A DNA stretch of 5,923 bases from Pseudomonadota bacterium (GCA_015222595.1 JADFVP010000034.1:1-5923); one strand, 5' to 3'. Positions 1-5,923 are shown, counted from the stretch's first letter. Numbers and translations: made by a program. The notes: a model not told the origin generated them from the sequence alone.

Positions 1-182
1 ACCGGAGAAATTGCGGAAGCCGGAGTGGTCGTTGCGTCAGTTTCTGGCGTCTCGGTGGCGGCTCTTGTGACAAGCGGGTTTGCGAACAGAAAGAGCAGAG
101 CCAAGCCGAGGCAGAAGAGGAAGTTGCGTGAAGGTTTCTTTGTAGTCGTGGGTTTAGTTGTGGGATTCGTTATCGGATTCAT
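1..182 (-). CDS. N-terminus of an exported protein of unknown function (partial, runs off left edge)
   Basis: Reading leftward from an ATG at 182-180, the frame stays open for 60 codons to the window edge, so only the amino terminus is visible. It begins with a polar, Thr/Pro-rich segment carrying Lys-Lys and Arg (residues 1-19). A strongly hydrophobic run of Phe, Leu, Ala and Gly follows (about residues 21-38), then Thr-Arg-Ala-Ala and a Thr/Pro/Ala-rich stretch. This is the layout of a Sec signal peptide followed by a flexible linker, so the product is probably secreted or periplasmic, though an uncleaved membrane anchor is possible. The upstream gene is on the same strand, with a strong terminator between them. 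I see no convincing Shine-Dalgarno at the ATG. The opposite strand is also open here (from 25), but that frame runs straight through the terminator hairpin, so I prefer the minus-strand reading. Function cannot be assigned. Confidence 0.6.
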   Translation of the reverse strand, partial: MNPITNPTTKPTTTKKPSRNFLFCLGLALLFLFANPLVTRAATETPETDATTTPASAISP

Positions 183-221
183 TTGGGCAAGGTACTGCTT
201 CTGCGTGCAAAGTTCAAGAGG

Positions 222-265
222 TAAAAAAAGACCGGGGGGCGAAGATAGCAATCTTCGCCCCCCGG
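222..265 (-). terminator. Rho-independent terminator of the 302-913 gene
   Basis: A perfect 15-bp stem pairs 232-246 with 251-265 around a 4-nt loop (247-250). On the minus strand it is followed by a T-rich run (the complement of the A-tract at 223-229). It lies 36 bases beyond the stop codon of the minus-strand gene. The plus strand has no T-tract after the stem, so it acts in one direction only. Confidence 0.92.
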
Positions 266-301
266 CCGTCGGTGTTTGCCGGTCCTATGATTAAATTCTG
301 C

Positions 302-913
302 CTAATGAATAATCTTTGTCTCCGTACCCGGCTCCTGCGGCTCTATGCCCTGGGCGCGAAGCAGCGCCTCGGTGTGTGCGCTCTTTGTTACGAGCCACTG
401 TTCGTAGAGGTGGAGTATGTCTTGGGCTGAGGTAAGTCTGCACCGCTCGCTGACCTCTGTAAGCACGTCTACGTAGAGCTTGAACCGGGCCGATAGTTCG
501 TTGAAGAGGCCGCCGAGAGACCCGTCCGCCTCGCCCTCTCCGGTCGGTTCTGAGTGAGAGCTATGGGCACTATGTATCGACGCCAGATGGTTATACGACC
601 TCGCGCCCATCGCCATGTAGTAGTCGAGGTCCACGGCGCGTCCCCGGACGGATTCCGAGAAGAAGCCGGAGGTGAAGAGCGAGATGTCGCCAAGCTCTTT
701 AAAGAGTCGTGCGCTAAGTTCGCGCTCCGACTCCATCGCCTTCAGGTATGTTATCGCAAGCGGTGCGTCGGAGAGCTTCTTCGGGTCCATAAACTCCGTT
801 AAGAGGCTCGACAGGTAGAACCGCGTAAGTTCGTCGGTTTCAACTCTCTGGTTCTCTATAACCTCGGTAACGAGGCCGTTAAAGTGCTCTATCGGTCTGA
901 TTTCTGTAAGCAT
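302..913 (-). CDS. Conserved-looking helical protein of unknown function, 203 aa
   Basis: I do not recognise a named family. The start at 913 (Met-Leu-Thr-Glu-Ile) is chosen because GGAGGT lies 7 bases upstream at 926-921. An in-frame GTG at 943 would add ten residues but has no good ribosome binding site. The product is soluble, with no signal peptide or membrane segment. It looks mostly alpha-helical: a charged N-terminal half includes Phe-Tyr-Leu-Ser-Ser-Leu-Leu. A central segment, Leu-Gly-Asp-Ile-Ser-Leu-Phe-Thr-Ser-Gly-Phe-Phe followed by an Asp-Tyr-Tyr-Met-Ala-Met-Gly stretch, has the look of a conserved core. A Ser/His/Gly/Glu-rich low-complexity linker (about 114-132) separates it from a C-terminal helical part containing Leu-Tyr-Glu-Gln-Trp-Leu. 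It has only one Cys and no obvious catalytic motif. It is transcribed away from groESL and ends at a strong terminator. It is probably real, from the start signal, length and terminator. Confidence 0.85.
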   Translation of the reverse strand: MLTEIRPIEHFNGLVTEVIENQRVETDELTRFYLSSLLTEFMDPKKLSDAPLAITYLKAMESERELSARLFKELGDISLFTSGFFSESVRGRAVDLDYYMAMGARSYNHLASIHSAHSSHSEPTGEGEADGSLGGLFNELSARFKLYVDVLTEVSERCRLTSAQDILHLYEQWLVTKSAHTEALLRAQGIEPQEPGTETKIIH

Positions 914-920
914 GGGGCCA

Positions 921-926
921 ACCTCC
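921..926 (-). promoter_or_regulatory. Shine-Dalgarno that sets the start at 913
   Basis: GGAGGT on the minus strand sits 7 bases before ATG 913. This is the basis for preferring that start over the upstream GTG at 943, which has only a GC-rich sequence before it. Confidence 0.8.
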
Positions 927-1045
927 GTGTCTGCTCTGCTCACTGCTGCCGGGCCCCCTTGGCCACAGCCGGTATTGAACGAAAAGAGGGCCGTTTAGCT
1001 GCTGTATTGCATCCGGGGCCTCGAAACTCCTTGATTCTTAAGCGT

Positions 1046-1072
1046 TTGGCACTCTTTTGGCCTGAGTGCTAA
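1046..1072. promoter_or_regulatory. CIRCE operator (HrcA binding site)
   Basis: The inverted repeat TTGGCACTC-N9-GAGTGCTAA differs from the CIRCE consensus TTAGCACTC-N9-GAGTGCTAA at a single base (A to G at 1048). CIRCE is the operator of the heat-shock repressor HrcA and typically controls groESL and dnaK operons. Here it ends 7 bases upstream of the groESL -35 box. The hrcA gene is not in the window. Confidence 0.95.
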
Positions 1073-1079
1073 AAAAATC

Positions 1080-1108
1080 TTGACAACTGAGGAACCGGGC
1101 CATATATT
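1080..1108 (+). promoter_or_regulatory. Sigma70-type promoter of groESL
   Basis: A perfect -35 box TTGACA (1080-1085) is followed after 17 bases by a -10 box TATATT (1103-1108). The predicted start of transcription is near 1115, leaving a leader of about 80 nt before groES. CIRCE lies just upstream, so HrcA repression would act by blocking polymerase at the upstream edge of the promoter. I found no equally clear promoter for the divergent minus-strand gene in 914-1045. Confidence 0.85.
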
Positions 1109-1196
1109 TACTAAATTCGAGGGCTAATAATACGACGCCCTCTATGTACTATTTCGGAAAATACCGGATATACTTTAAAAAAGGAGGTAGTTACAG

Positions 1197-1487
1197 ATGA
1201 ATATCCAGCCGCTTCATGACAGGATTCTGGTCAAGAGGCTTGAAGAAGAGAGCAAGACCGCAGGAGGAATTATTATACCGGACAGCGCTAAAGAGACCCC
1301 GGCAGAGGGCGAGGTTGTTGCAGCAGGACCGGGCAGGGTAGACGACGCAGGCAAGACAGTGCCGATGGGCGTTAAGTCCGGAGACCGCGTTATCTTCAGC
1401 AAGTATGCCGGCTCCGAGGTAAAGATCGAGGGCGTTGAGCATCTTATAATGAAAGAGGACGACGTACTCGGTATTGTTACCGCCTAG
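1197..1487 (+). CDS. groES: Co-chaperonin GroES (Hsp10)
   Basis: This 96-residue protein has the standard length for GroES, the seven-subunit lid that caps the GroEL cage during ATP-driven folding in the cytoplasm. It starts with the family's N-terminal Pro-Leu-His-Asp-Arg-Ile-Leu-Val-Lys-Arg. The mobile loop that docks on GroEL lies at about residues 17-33, with Gly-Gly-Ile-Ile-Ile-Pro at its tip. The later Gly-Asp-Arg-Val-Ile-Phe-Ser-Lys-Tyr-Ala-Gly and the closing Asp-Asp-Val-Leu-Gly-Ile-Val are also typical. A strong ribosome site AAGGAGGT (1181-1188) lies 8 bases before the ATG. It is the first gene of the operon, 100 bases ahead of groEL, and is under the CIRCE-linked promoter. Confidence 0.98.
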   Translation: MNIQPLHDRILVKRLEEESKTAGGIIIPDSAKETPAEGEVVAAGPGRVDDAGKTVPMGVKSGDRVIFSKYAGSEVKIEGVEHLIMKEDDVLGIVTA

Positions 1488-1587
1488 TGCGCCAGACCAT
1501 TTTATGAACAGAGCCGGTTTCTGCTCAACATGACAGGGCCGAATTGTATAGACTTTTTACGTAAGACTTTTAAGAAGGAGACTCAAA

Positions 1588-3243
<1,656 letters not shown>

Positions 3244-3308
3244 GCCCTGTTACCCCGGCTTTATTCCAGAGTCGTTCCGGCTGGAGTAGAGTGAAATATA
3301 GTTGACTC

Positions 3309-3350
3309 GGGCGGCCCTCTGTCTTCAGACAGGGGGCCGTCCTTTTTTTT
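3309..3350 (+). terminator. Rho-independent terminator of groESL
   Basis: A 12-bp stem pairs 3312-3323 with 3328-3339 (one T-G wobble), with a TTCA loop. It can extend outward by a wobble and two G-C pairs at 3309-3311 with 3340-3342. Eight T residues (3343-3350) follow immediately. It separates the heat-shock operon from nth. Confidence 0.95.
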
Positions 3351-3402
3351 GGTGTCGCAATACAATAGAGCGGGTATAGGGTATGAAGATGGATGAACGG
3401 GA

Positions 3403-4062
3403 ATGAAGATAGACGAAATTGACAGGGCGGTAGAGATTCTGCGCGAAGAGTATAAGACCTTTCCCGTGCCGTACGTTACCGAAGTTGCGGCAGAGAAGAA
3501 GCGCTCTCCTTACAAGGTGCTGGTCTCGTGCATACTGAGCTTGAGGACAAAGGACTCGACAACGCGTGAAGCCTCGGAGCGGCTCTTCAAGATAGCCCCG
3601 ACGCCTGAGAGGCTGGCGAGACTGGAAGTTGAGGTAATAGAGCGTGCTATCTACCCGGCGGGCTTCTACCGCGTTAAGGCCGGTACGCTAAAAGAGGTCG
3701 GGCGCGTTTTAGTAGAAGAGCGCGGCTCAAAGGTGCCCGACACGATAGAGGGGCTGCTGGAGTTGAAGGGCGTGGGGCGCAAGACCGCCAACCTGGTCGT
3801 CACAATGGGATATAATAAGCCCGGTATCTGCGTAGACGTTCACGTGCACAGGATAACTAACCGGTGGGGTTACGTTCGCACCAAGAGTCCGGACTCTACC
3901 GAGATGGCGTTACGGAAAAAACTGCCAGAGAAGCACTGGGCCGATATAAACGACCTTCTGGTTGCCTACGGACAGAACCTCTGCAGGCCCGTTTCTCCGT
4001 ATTGCTCGGAGTGTAAGCTTTACGGCATGTGCAACAGGGTTGGGGTGAAAAAGAGAAGATAA
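3403..4062 (+). CDS. nth: Endonuclease III, [4Fe-4S] DNA glycosylase/AP lyase
   Basis: The 219-residue protein matches the usual length of Nth, which removes oxidised pyrimidines and nicks abasic sites in base-excision repair. The helix-hairpin-helix is at 119-131 (Leu-Lys-Gly-Val-Gly-Arg-Lys-Thr-Ala-Asn), with catalytic Lys127. The catalytic Asp is Asp145 in Val-Asp-Val-His. The cluster ligands Cys194, Cys201, Cys204 and Cys210 have the exact Cys-X6-Cys-X2-Cys-X5-Cys spacing. Near residue 48 it reads Ser-Leu-Arg-Thr-Lys-Asp where E. coli Nth has Gln-Ala-Thr-Asp, a variant discussed in the findings. The ribosome site is weak (GGATGAACGGGA), and a seven-codon frame beginning at 3383 overlaps the start as ATGA. 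A -10-like TACAAT lies at 3361, but with no good -35. The C-terminal Lys-Lys-Arg-Arg is basic. No terminator is visible after the gene. Confidence 0.95.
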   Translation: MKIDEIDRAVEILREEYKTFPVPYVTEVAAEKKRSPYKVLVSCILSLRTKDSTTREASERLFKIAPTPERLARLEVEVIERAIYPAGFYRVKAGTLKEVGRVLVEERGSKVPDTIEGLLELKGVGRKTANLVVTMGYNKPGICVDVHVHRITNRWGYVRTKSPDSTEMALRKKLPEKHWADINDLLVAYGQNLCRPVSPYCSECKLYGMCNRVGVKKRR

Positions 4063-4110
4063 TACTTGAGTTTAGACCGCCCCAGGTGTTACGGTTAATA
4101 TCGATTCATC

Positions 4111-4140
4111 TTGGCGCACAGCTCTATTGTGGTGTATAAT
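4111..4140 (+). promoter_or_regulatory. Sigma70-type promoter upstream of the selenoprotein gene
   Basis: A perfect -10 box TATAAT (4135-4140) is preceded, after 18 bases, by TTGGCG (4111-4116), which matches 4 of 6 positions of the -35 consensus. The predicted start is near 4147, about 100 bases before the ATG at 4249. It gives the selenoprotein gene, and perhaps ndk and the globin gene, a promoter independent of nth. Confidence 0.65.
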
Positions 4141-4248
4141 TTAGGTATCGAACAAGTTTGGGTATTATTTCACCTAAGGGCAGCCAGGTAGAGGCGGGTC
4201 GGTTCGGGCTGGACTCCGGTTATTTCTTTAAGATTTTTGGAGGTCGAT
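4141..4248 (+). other. Leader region with inverted repeat and ribosome binding site
   Basis: Directly after the -10 box, TTAGGT (4141-4146) is repeated inverted as ACCTAA (4172-4177), with 25 bases between them. A second possible 5-bp pairing is CAGCC (4181-4185) with GGCTG (4207-4211). The region ends in a strong Shine-Dalgarno GGAGGT (4239-4244), 4 bases before ATG 4249. That ribosome site is good independent evidence that a gene starts there. The inverted repeat could be an operator half-site pair or chance; I recognise no riboswitch. Confidence 0.4.
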
Positions 4249-4473
4249 ATGGCGGAGAAGATCTTTATTTACGGAAAAGGGACCTGACCGTACACAACGG
4301 CGGCCCGTGAGGATTACGCCAAAGAGGGTTTCGAGATAGAGTATGTAGACGTTAAGGCGTCTGCTGAGAACATGGCCCGCATGCTCGAGGTGAGCCAGGG
4401 CGAGCGAGAGGTACCGGTAATAGTAGAGGGCGGTAAGGTCCTTATAGGTTTCGGCGGTTCGTGAAGCGTTTAA
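4249..4473 (+). CDS. Glutaredoxin-like selenoprotein with two in-frame UGA (Sec) codons, UXX-star type
   Basis: With both TGA codons (4285-4287 and 4462-4464) read as selenocysteine, the frame encodes 74 residues ending at TAA 4471. The fold reads as a glutaredoxin/thioredoxin type. A first strand, Lys-Ile-Phe-Ile-Tyr-Gly, leads to the redox motif Sec13-Pro-Tyr-Thr16, at the place of Cys-Pro-Tyr-Cys in glutaredoxins. A helix follows (17-27), then Glu-Ile-Glu-Tyr-Val-Asp-Val, then the cis-Pro segment Glu-Val-Pro56-Val-Ile-Val-Glu-Gly-Gly, then Ile-Gly-Phe-Gly-Gly. The end is Ser-Sec72-Ser-Val-stop, a Sec three residues from the terminus. From memory this matches the small bacterial family called UXX-star (seleno)proteins; the name needs a model search. 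The second active-site Cys is replaced by Thr16, so the Sec13 partner may be Sec72 or an external thiol. A strong ribosome site precedes the ATG, and a SECIS-like hairpin follows each UGA. It is probably a cytoplasmic redox protein with unknown substrate. The alternative, a pseudogene with two nonsense mutations, is unlikely because both fall at redox positions. Confidence 0.9.
4299..4320 (+). promoter_or_regulatory. Candidate bacterial SECIS element for UGA at codon 13
   Basis: An outer stem GGCG (4299-4302) with CGCC (4317-4320) and an inner C-C/G-G pair (4305-4306 with 4311-4312) enclose a GTGA apical loop at 4307-4310. The loop begins with G, and 19 bases separate it from the UGA, within the range expected for bacterial SECIS hairpins bound by SelB. 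An internal loop lies between the two stems. A competing fold pairs ACGG (4297-4300) with CCGT (4305-4308), so the exact structure is uncertain. Confidence 0.6.
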
Positions 4474-4475
4474 TC

Positions 4476-4494
4476 GGTCGGCAGGTTGCCGACC
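4476..4494 (+). promoter_or_regulatory. Candidate bacterial SECIS element for UGA at codon 72, beyond the stop codon
   Basis: A perfect 8-bp stem, 4476-4483 with 4487-4494, encloses a GGT loop (4484-4486). The loop starts 19 bases after the UGA. The sequence GGTCGGCAGGTTGCCGACC closely resembles the E. coli fdhF minimal SECIS as I recall it (GGUUGCAGGUCUGCACC), including GCAGGU at the apex. It begins 2 bases after the TAA, so it is under no coding constraint. It could in principle be a terminator stem, but no T-tract adjoins it; the nearest long T run starts at 4516, 21 bases later. Confidence 0.82.
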
Positions 4495-4559
4495 ATAAGC
4501 AGTTCTATTTTTCGATTTTTTTTTGACACTGGAAAAATAACAGAGGAGATACGTTTAAG

Positions 4560-4973
4560 ATGGAAAGAACATTTTCAATTGTAAAGCCGGACGGAGTAAA
4601 GAAGAACGTTATTGGCAAGGTCATAGACAGGTACGAGAGCGCGGGATTCAGGGTGGCCGGAGTAAAGATGGCGCACCTTACCCGCACTCAGGCAGAAGGT
4701 TTTTATGCGGTGCACAAAGAGAGGCCCTTCTTCGGCGACCTCATCGAGTTCATGATTTCCGGCCCGCTCGTTCTGCTCCTGATAGAGGGCGACAACGCGA
4801 TAGCGCGTGTGCGCGAGCTTATGGGTGCAACCAACCCGAAAGAGGCTGCCCCCGGAACCATACGCGCGGATTTTGCCGAGTCGATAGACGCTAATATCGT
4901 ACACGGCTCAGACGCCCCGGAGACGGCGGCCTTTGAGATCAGTTACTTCTTCAACGCGTTCGAGCAGTTCTAG
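4560..4973 (+). CDS. ndk: Nucleoside diphosphate kinase
   Basis: This 137-residue protein is the usual length of Ndk, which transfers the gamma phosphate from ATP to other (d)NDPs through a phosphohistidine to balance nucleoside triphosphate pools. The phospho-accepting residue is His115 in Asn-Ile-Val-His-Gly-Ser-Asp. Other family positions are present: Lys9 in Ile-Val-Lys-Pro-Asp, Tyr49, Arg85, Thr91 in Gly-Ala-Thr-Asn-Pro, Arg102 in Ile-Arg-Ala-Asp and Asn112. The ribosome site GGAG (4545-4548) is 11 bases from the ATG. The gene starts 86 bases after the selenoprotein stop. No canonical terminator is visible between them, so the two may be co-transcribed. Confidence 0.98.
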   Translation: MERTFSIVKPDGVKKNVIGKVIDRYESAGFRVAGVKMAHLTRTQAEGFYAVHKERPFFGDLIEFMISGPLVLLLIEGDNAIARVRELMGATNPKEAAPGTIRADFAESIDANIVHGSDAPETAAFEISYFFNAFEQF

Positions 4974-5024
4974 AGAGCCCGTATACGAAGAATTTGAATT
5001 TAAGGAATTCAGGTACGCAGCAGC

Positions 5025-5909
5025 ATGAACTCTTTTGAACAGATAAAGTCTCACTACGGTTTCACGAACGGGGATATAAGGAATCTGGAGCAGTTGCGTC
5101 CGGTAATGGAGAAGTACGCCTCCGAGTTCGTTGCCGAGTTCTACCAGTTCGTCAAGAACCTGAGTGAGCATGATAAGTACCTGAAGGACGATACCATCAT
5201 TCGTCGCCATCAGGACGCTCTTCGGGTCTGGTTCCTGCGCCTCTTCAAGGGCGACTACGACAGGCGGTACTTCGACGAACTAGAGCGCGTTGGTATGGCG
5301 CACGTCAAGATCAACCTGCCTGCCCACTACGTCAACGCCGCCATGCACTTCGTAAAGGGCTTTATCCATACGACCATCCATAAGGAGTTCAAAGACCTTG
5401 AGGAGTGCGTCTATTTCGAACGTTCGGCCGATAAGATACTCGACATAAACCTCGACATCTTTACAAGCTCTTATATAGAGGAAGAGAAGAAGTTCTTTCT
5501 GTCGCAGAGGCTGGAGTCGTACCTTATCCAGTTCGCCAACCGCTTCACCTACGGGTTGAACCTGACCCTTGTCGGCGGGCTTGTGATGATGGGCCTCGGT
5601 GTTATGTGGCTCTTCACCTACGACCTTATGCACCTGCTCGATGGCAACATAGAGCAGGGCCTCTTGCGTACGCTCGGCTCGCTACTTATGCTCTGGGTCG
5701 TTATAGAGCTTATGGAGACGGAGGTAAAGCACTTAAAGGGCGGCAAGTTCAAGGTAAAGGTCTTTATCTCCGTTGCCCTCGTTGCGGTTATAAGGAAGAT
5801 TCTTGTCACCAGCCTCAAGACCGATGCCGTAGAGGCGCAGCTGTCGTTAGTGGCGGCAGTGGCCGTGCTCGGCGTCGTCTACTGGCTTATCGCCAAGGTC
5901 GAAGGTTAG
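5025..5909 (+). CDS. Globin-coupled membrane protein: protoglobin domain fused to a PsiE-like membrane domain
   Basis: The 294-residue protein has two parts. Residues 1 to about 160 read as a globin-coupled sensor (protoglobin) domain. Glu-Phe-Tyr40 fits the B-helix Phe-Tyr motif, with Tyr40 a likely distal ligand-side residue. Val-Gly-Met-Ala-His93-Val-Lys-Ile followed by Leu-Pro-Ala-His-Tyr fits the proximal heme-binding histidine segment. Residues 177-291 form a four-helix membrane domain, with segments near 177-197, 213-229, 246-261 and 273-290. The stretch Val-Ile-Glu-Leu...Val-Lys-His-Leu-Lys-Gly-Gly and then Val-Ala-Val-Ile-Arg-Lys-Ile-Leu-Val resembles the PsiE (phosphate-starvation-inducible E) family. 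There is no signal peptide, so the globin should face the cytoplasm. By family it may sense O2, NO or redox state; what the membrane part does is unknown. The ribosome site is modest (AAGG or AGGT, 5002-5014). It lies 51 bases after ndk, so an operon is possible. Confidence 0.82.
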   Translation: MNSFEQIKSHYGFTNGDIRNLEQLRPVMEKYASEFVAEFYQFVKNLSEHDKYLKDDTIIRRHQDALRVWFLRLFKGDYDRRYFDELERVGMAHVKINLPAHYVNAAMHFVKGFIHTTIHKEFKDLEECVYFERSADKILDINLDIFTSSYIEEEKKFFLSQRLESYLIQFANRFTYGLNLTLVGGLVMMGLGVMWLFTYDLMHLLDGNIEQGLLRTLGSLLMLWVVIELMETEVKHLKGGKFKVKVFISVALVAVIRKILVTSLKTDAVEAQLSLVAAVAVLGVVYWLIAKVEG

Positions 5910-5923
5910 CGCCCACTTTGCAA

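Noticed and set aside
189..217. Minus-strand promoter TTGAAC-N17-TACCTT for the left-edge gene
   Set aside because: The -10 match is poor and the start would fall at the ATG, leaving no leader or ribosome site.
25..294. Plus-strand open frame encoding a Val/Gly-rich, membrane-like C-terminus
   Set aside because: It reads through the minus-strand terminator hairpin and has no ribosome site. The antisense frame gives a normal signal peptide and fits the strand of the neighbouring gene.
1128..1136. TAATACGAC, resembling the start of a T7 phage promoter
   Set aside because: Only the first nine bases agree and the rest of the T7 consensus is missing. It lies in the groESL leader with no phage context, so it is chance.
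4249..4473. Selenoprotein gene as a pseudogene with two nonsense mutations
   Set aside because: Both TGAs fall at the expected redox positions, the frame is otherwise intact, the ribosome site is strong and each TGA has a downstream hairpin at the same spacing. Decay would not give this pattern.
4476..4524. Rho-independent terminator after the selenoprotein gene
   Set aside because: The hairpin is perfect, but the T9 tract begins 21 bases after the stem and the bases between are not U-rich enough. The hairpin is better explained as a SECIS element.
4523..4528. Perfect TTGACA, suggesting a promoter for ndk
   Set aside because: A -10 box at 16-18 bases would fall in the Shine-Dalgarno region and none is recognisable. 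Transcription would start at or after the ATG.

Overview
The window reads as a chromosomal segment of a Gram-negative, selenocysteine-decoding bacterium. It has a groESL operon under a CIRCE operator (HrcA control), an endonuclease III, an in-frame UGA-containing glutaredoxin-like gene, ndk, and a globin-coupled membrane protein. GroEL, the CIRCE-controlled groESL and this type of small selenoprotein together would suit a Desulfobacterota/Nitrospirota-like lineage or a related uncultured group. That placement is inference, and no gene here fixes the taxon.

Layout: (1) Bases 1-182, minus strand: the 5' end of a gene for an exported protein that runs off the left edge. (2) 222-265: a strong intrinsic terminator for the minus strand. 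(3) 302-913, minus strand: a 203-residue helical protein of unknown function, divergent from groESL, with its start set by a good Shine-Dalgarno. (4) 1046-3350, plus strand: CIRCE, a sigma70-type promoter, groES, groEL and an intrinsic terminator, making a self-contained heat-shock operon. (5) 3403-4062: nth, the [4Fe-4S] base-excision glycosylase. (6) 4111-4494: a promoter, a leader of about 100 nt, and a short gene missed by ordinary gene calling. That gene encodes a 74-residue glutaredoxin-fold protein with two in-frame UGA codons, at codons 13 (Sec-Pro-Tyr-Thr) and 72 (Sec-Ser-Val-stop). Each UGA is followed by a candidate bacterial SECIS hairpin whose apical loop starts after exactly 19 nt, and the second hairpin lies beyond the TAA stop. 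(7) 4560-4973: ndk. (8) 5025-5909: an N-terminal protoglobin (heme sensor) domain fused to a four-helix PsiE-like membrane domain.

The main discovery is the double-Sec glutaredoxin-like gene with its two recoding elements. The globin-PsiE fusion is the second most interesting item. Functionally the region is stress-flavoured: protein folding, oxidative DNA repair, thiol/selenol redox, nucleotide balance and heme-based gas or redox sensing. Only groES-groEL is clearly one operon. The selenoprotein gene, ndk and the globin gene may be co-transcribed, since no canonical terminator separates them. No gap between genes exceeds 300 bases; the largest is 914-1196, which holds the groESL control region.
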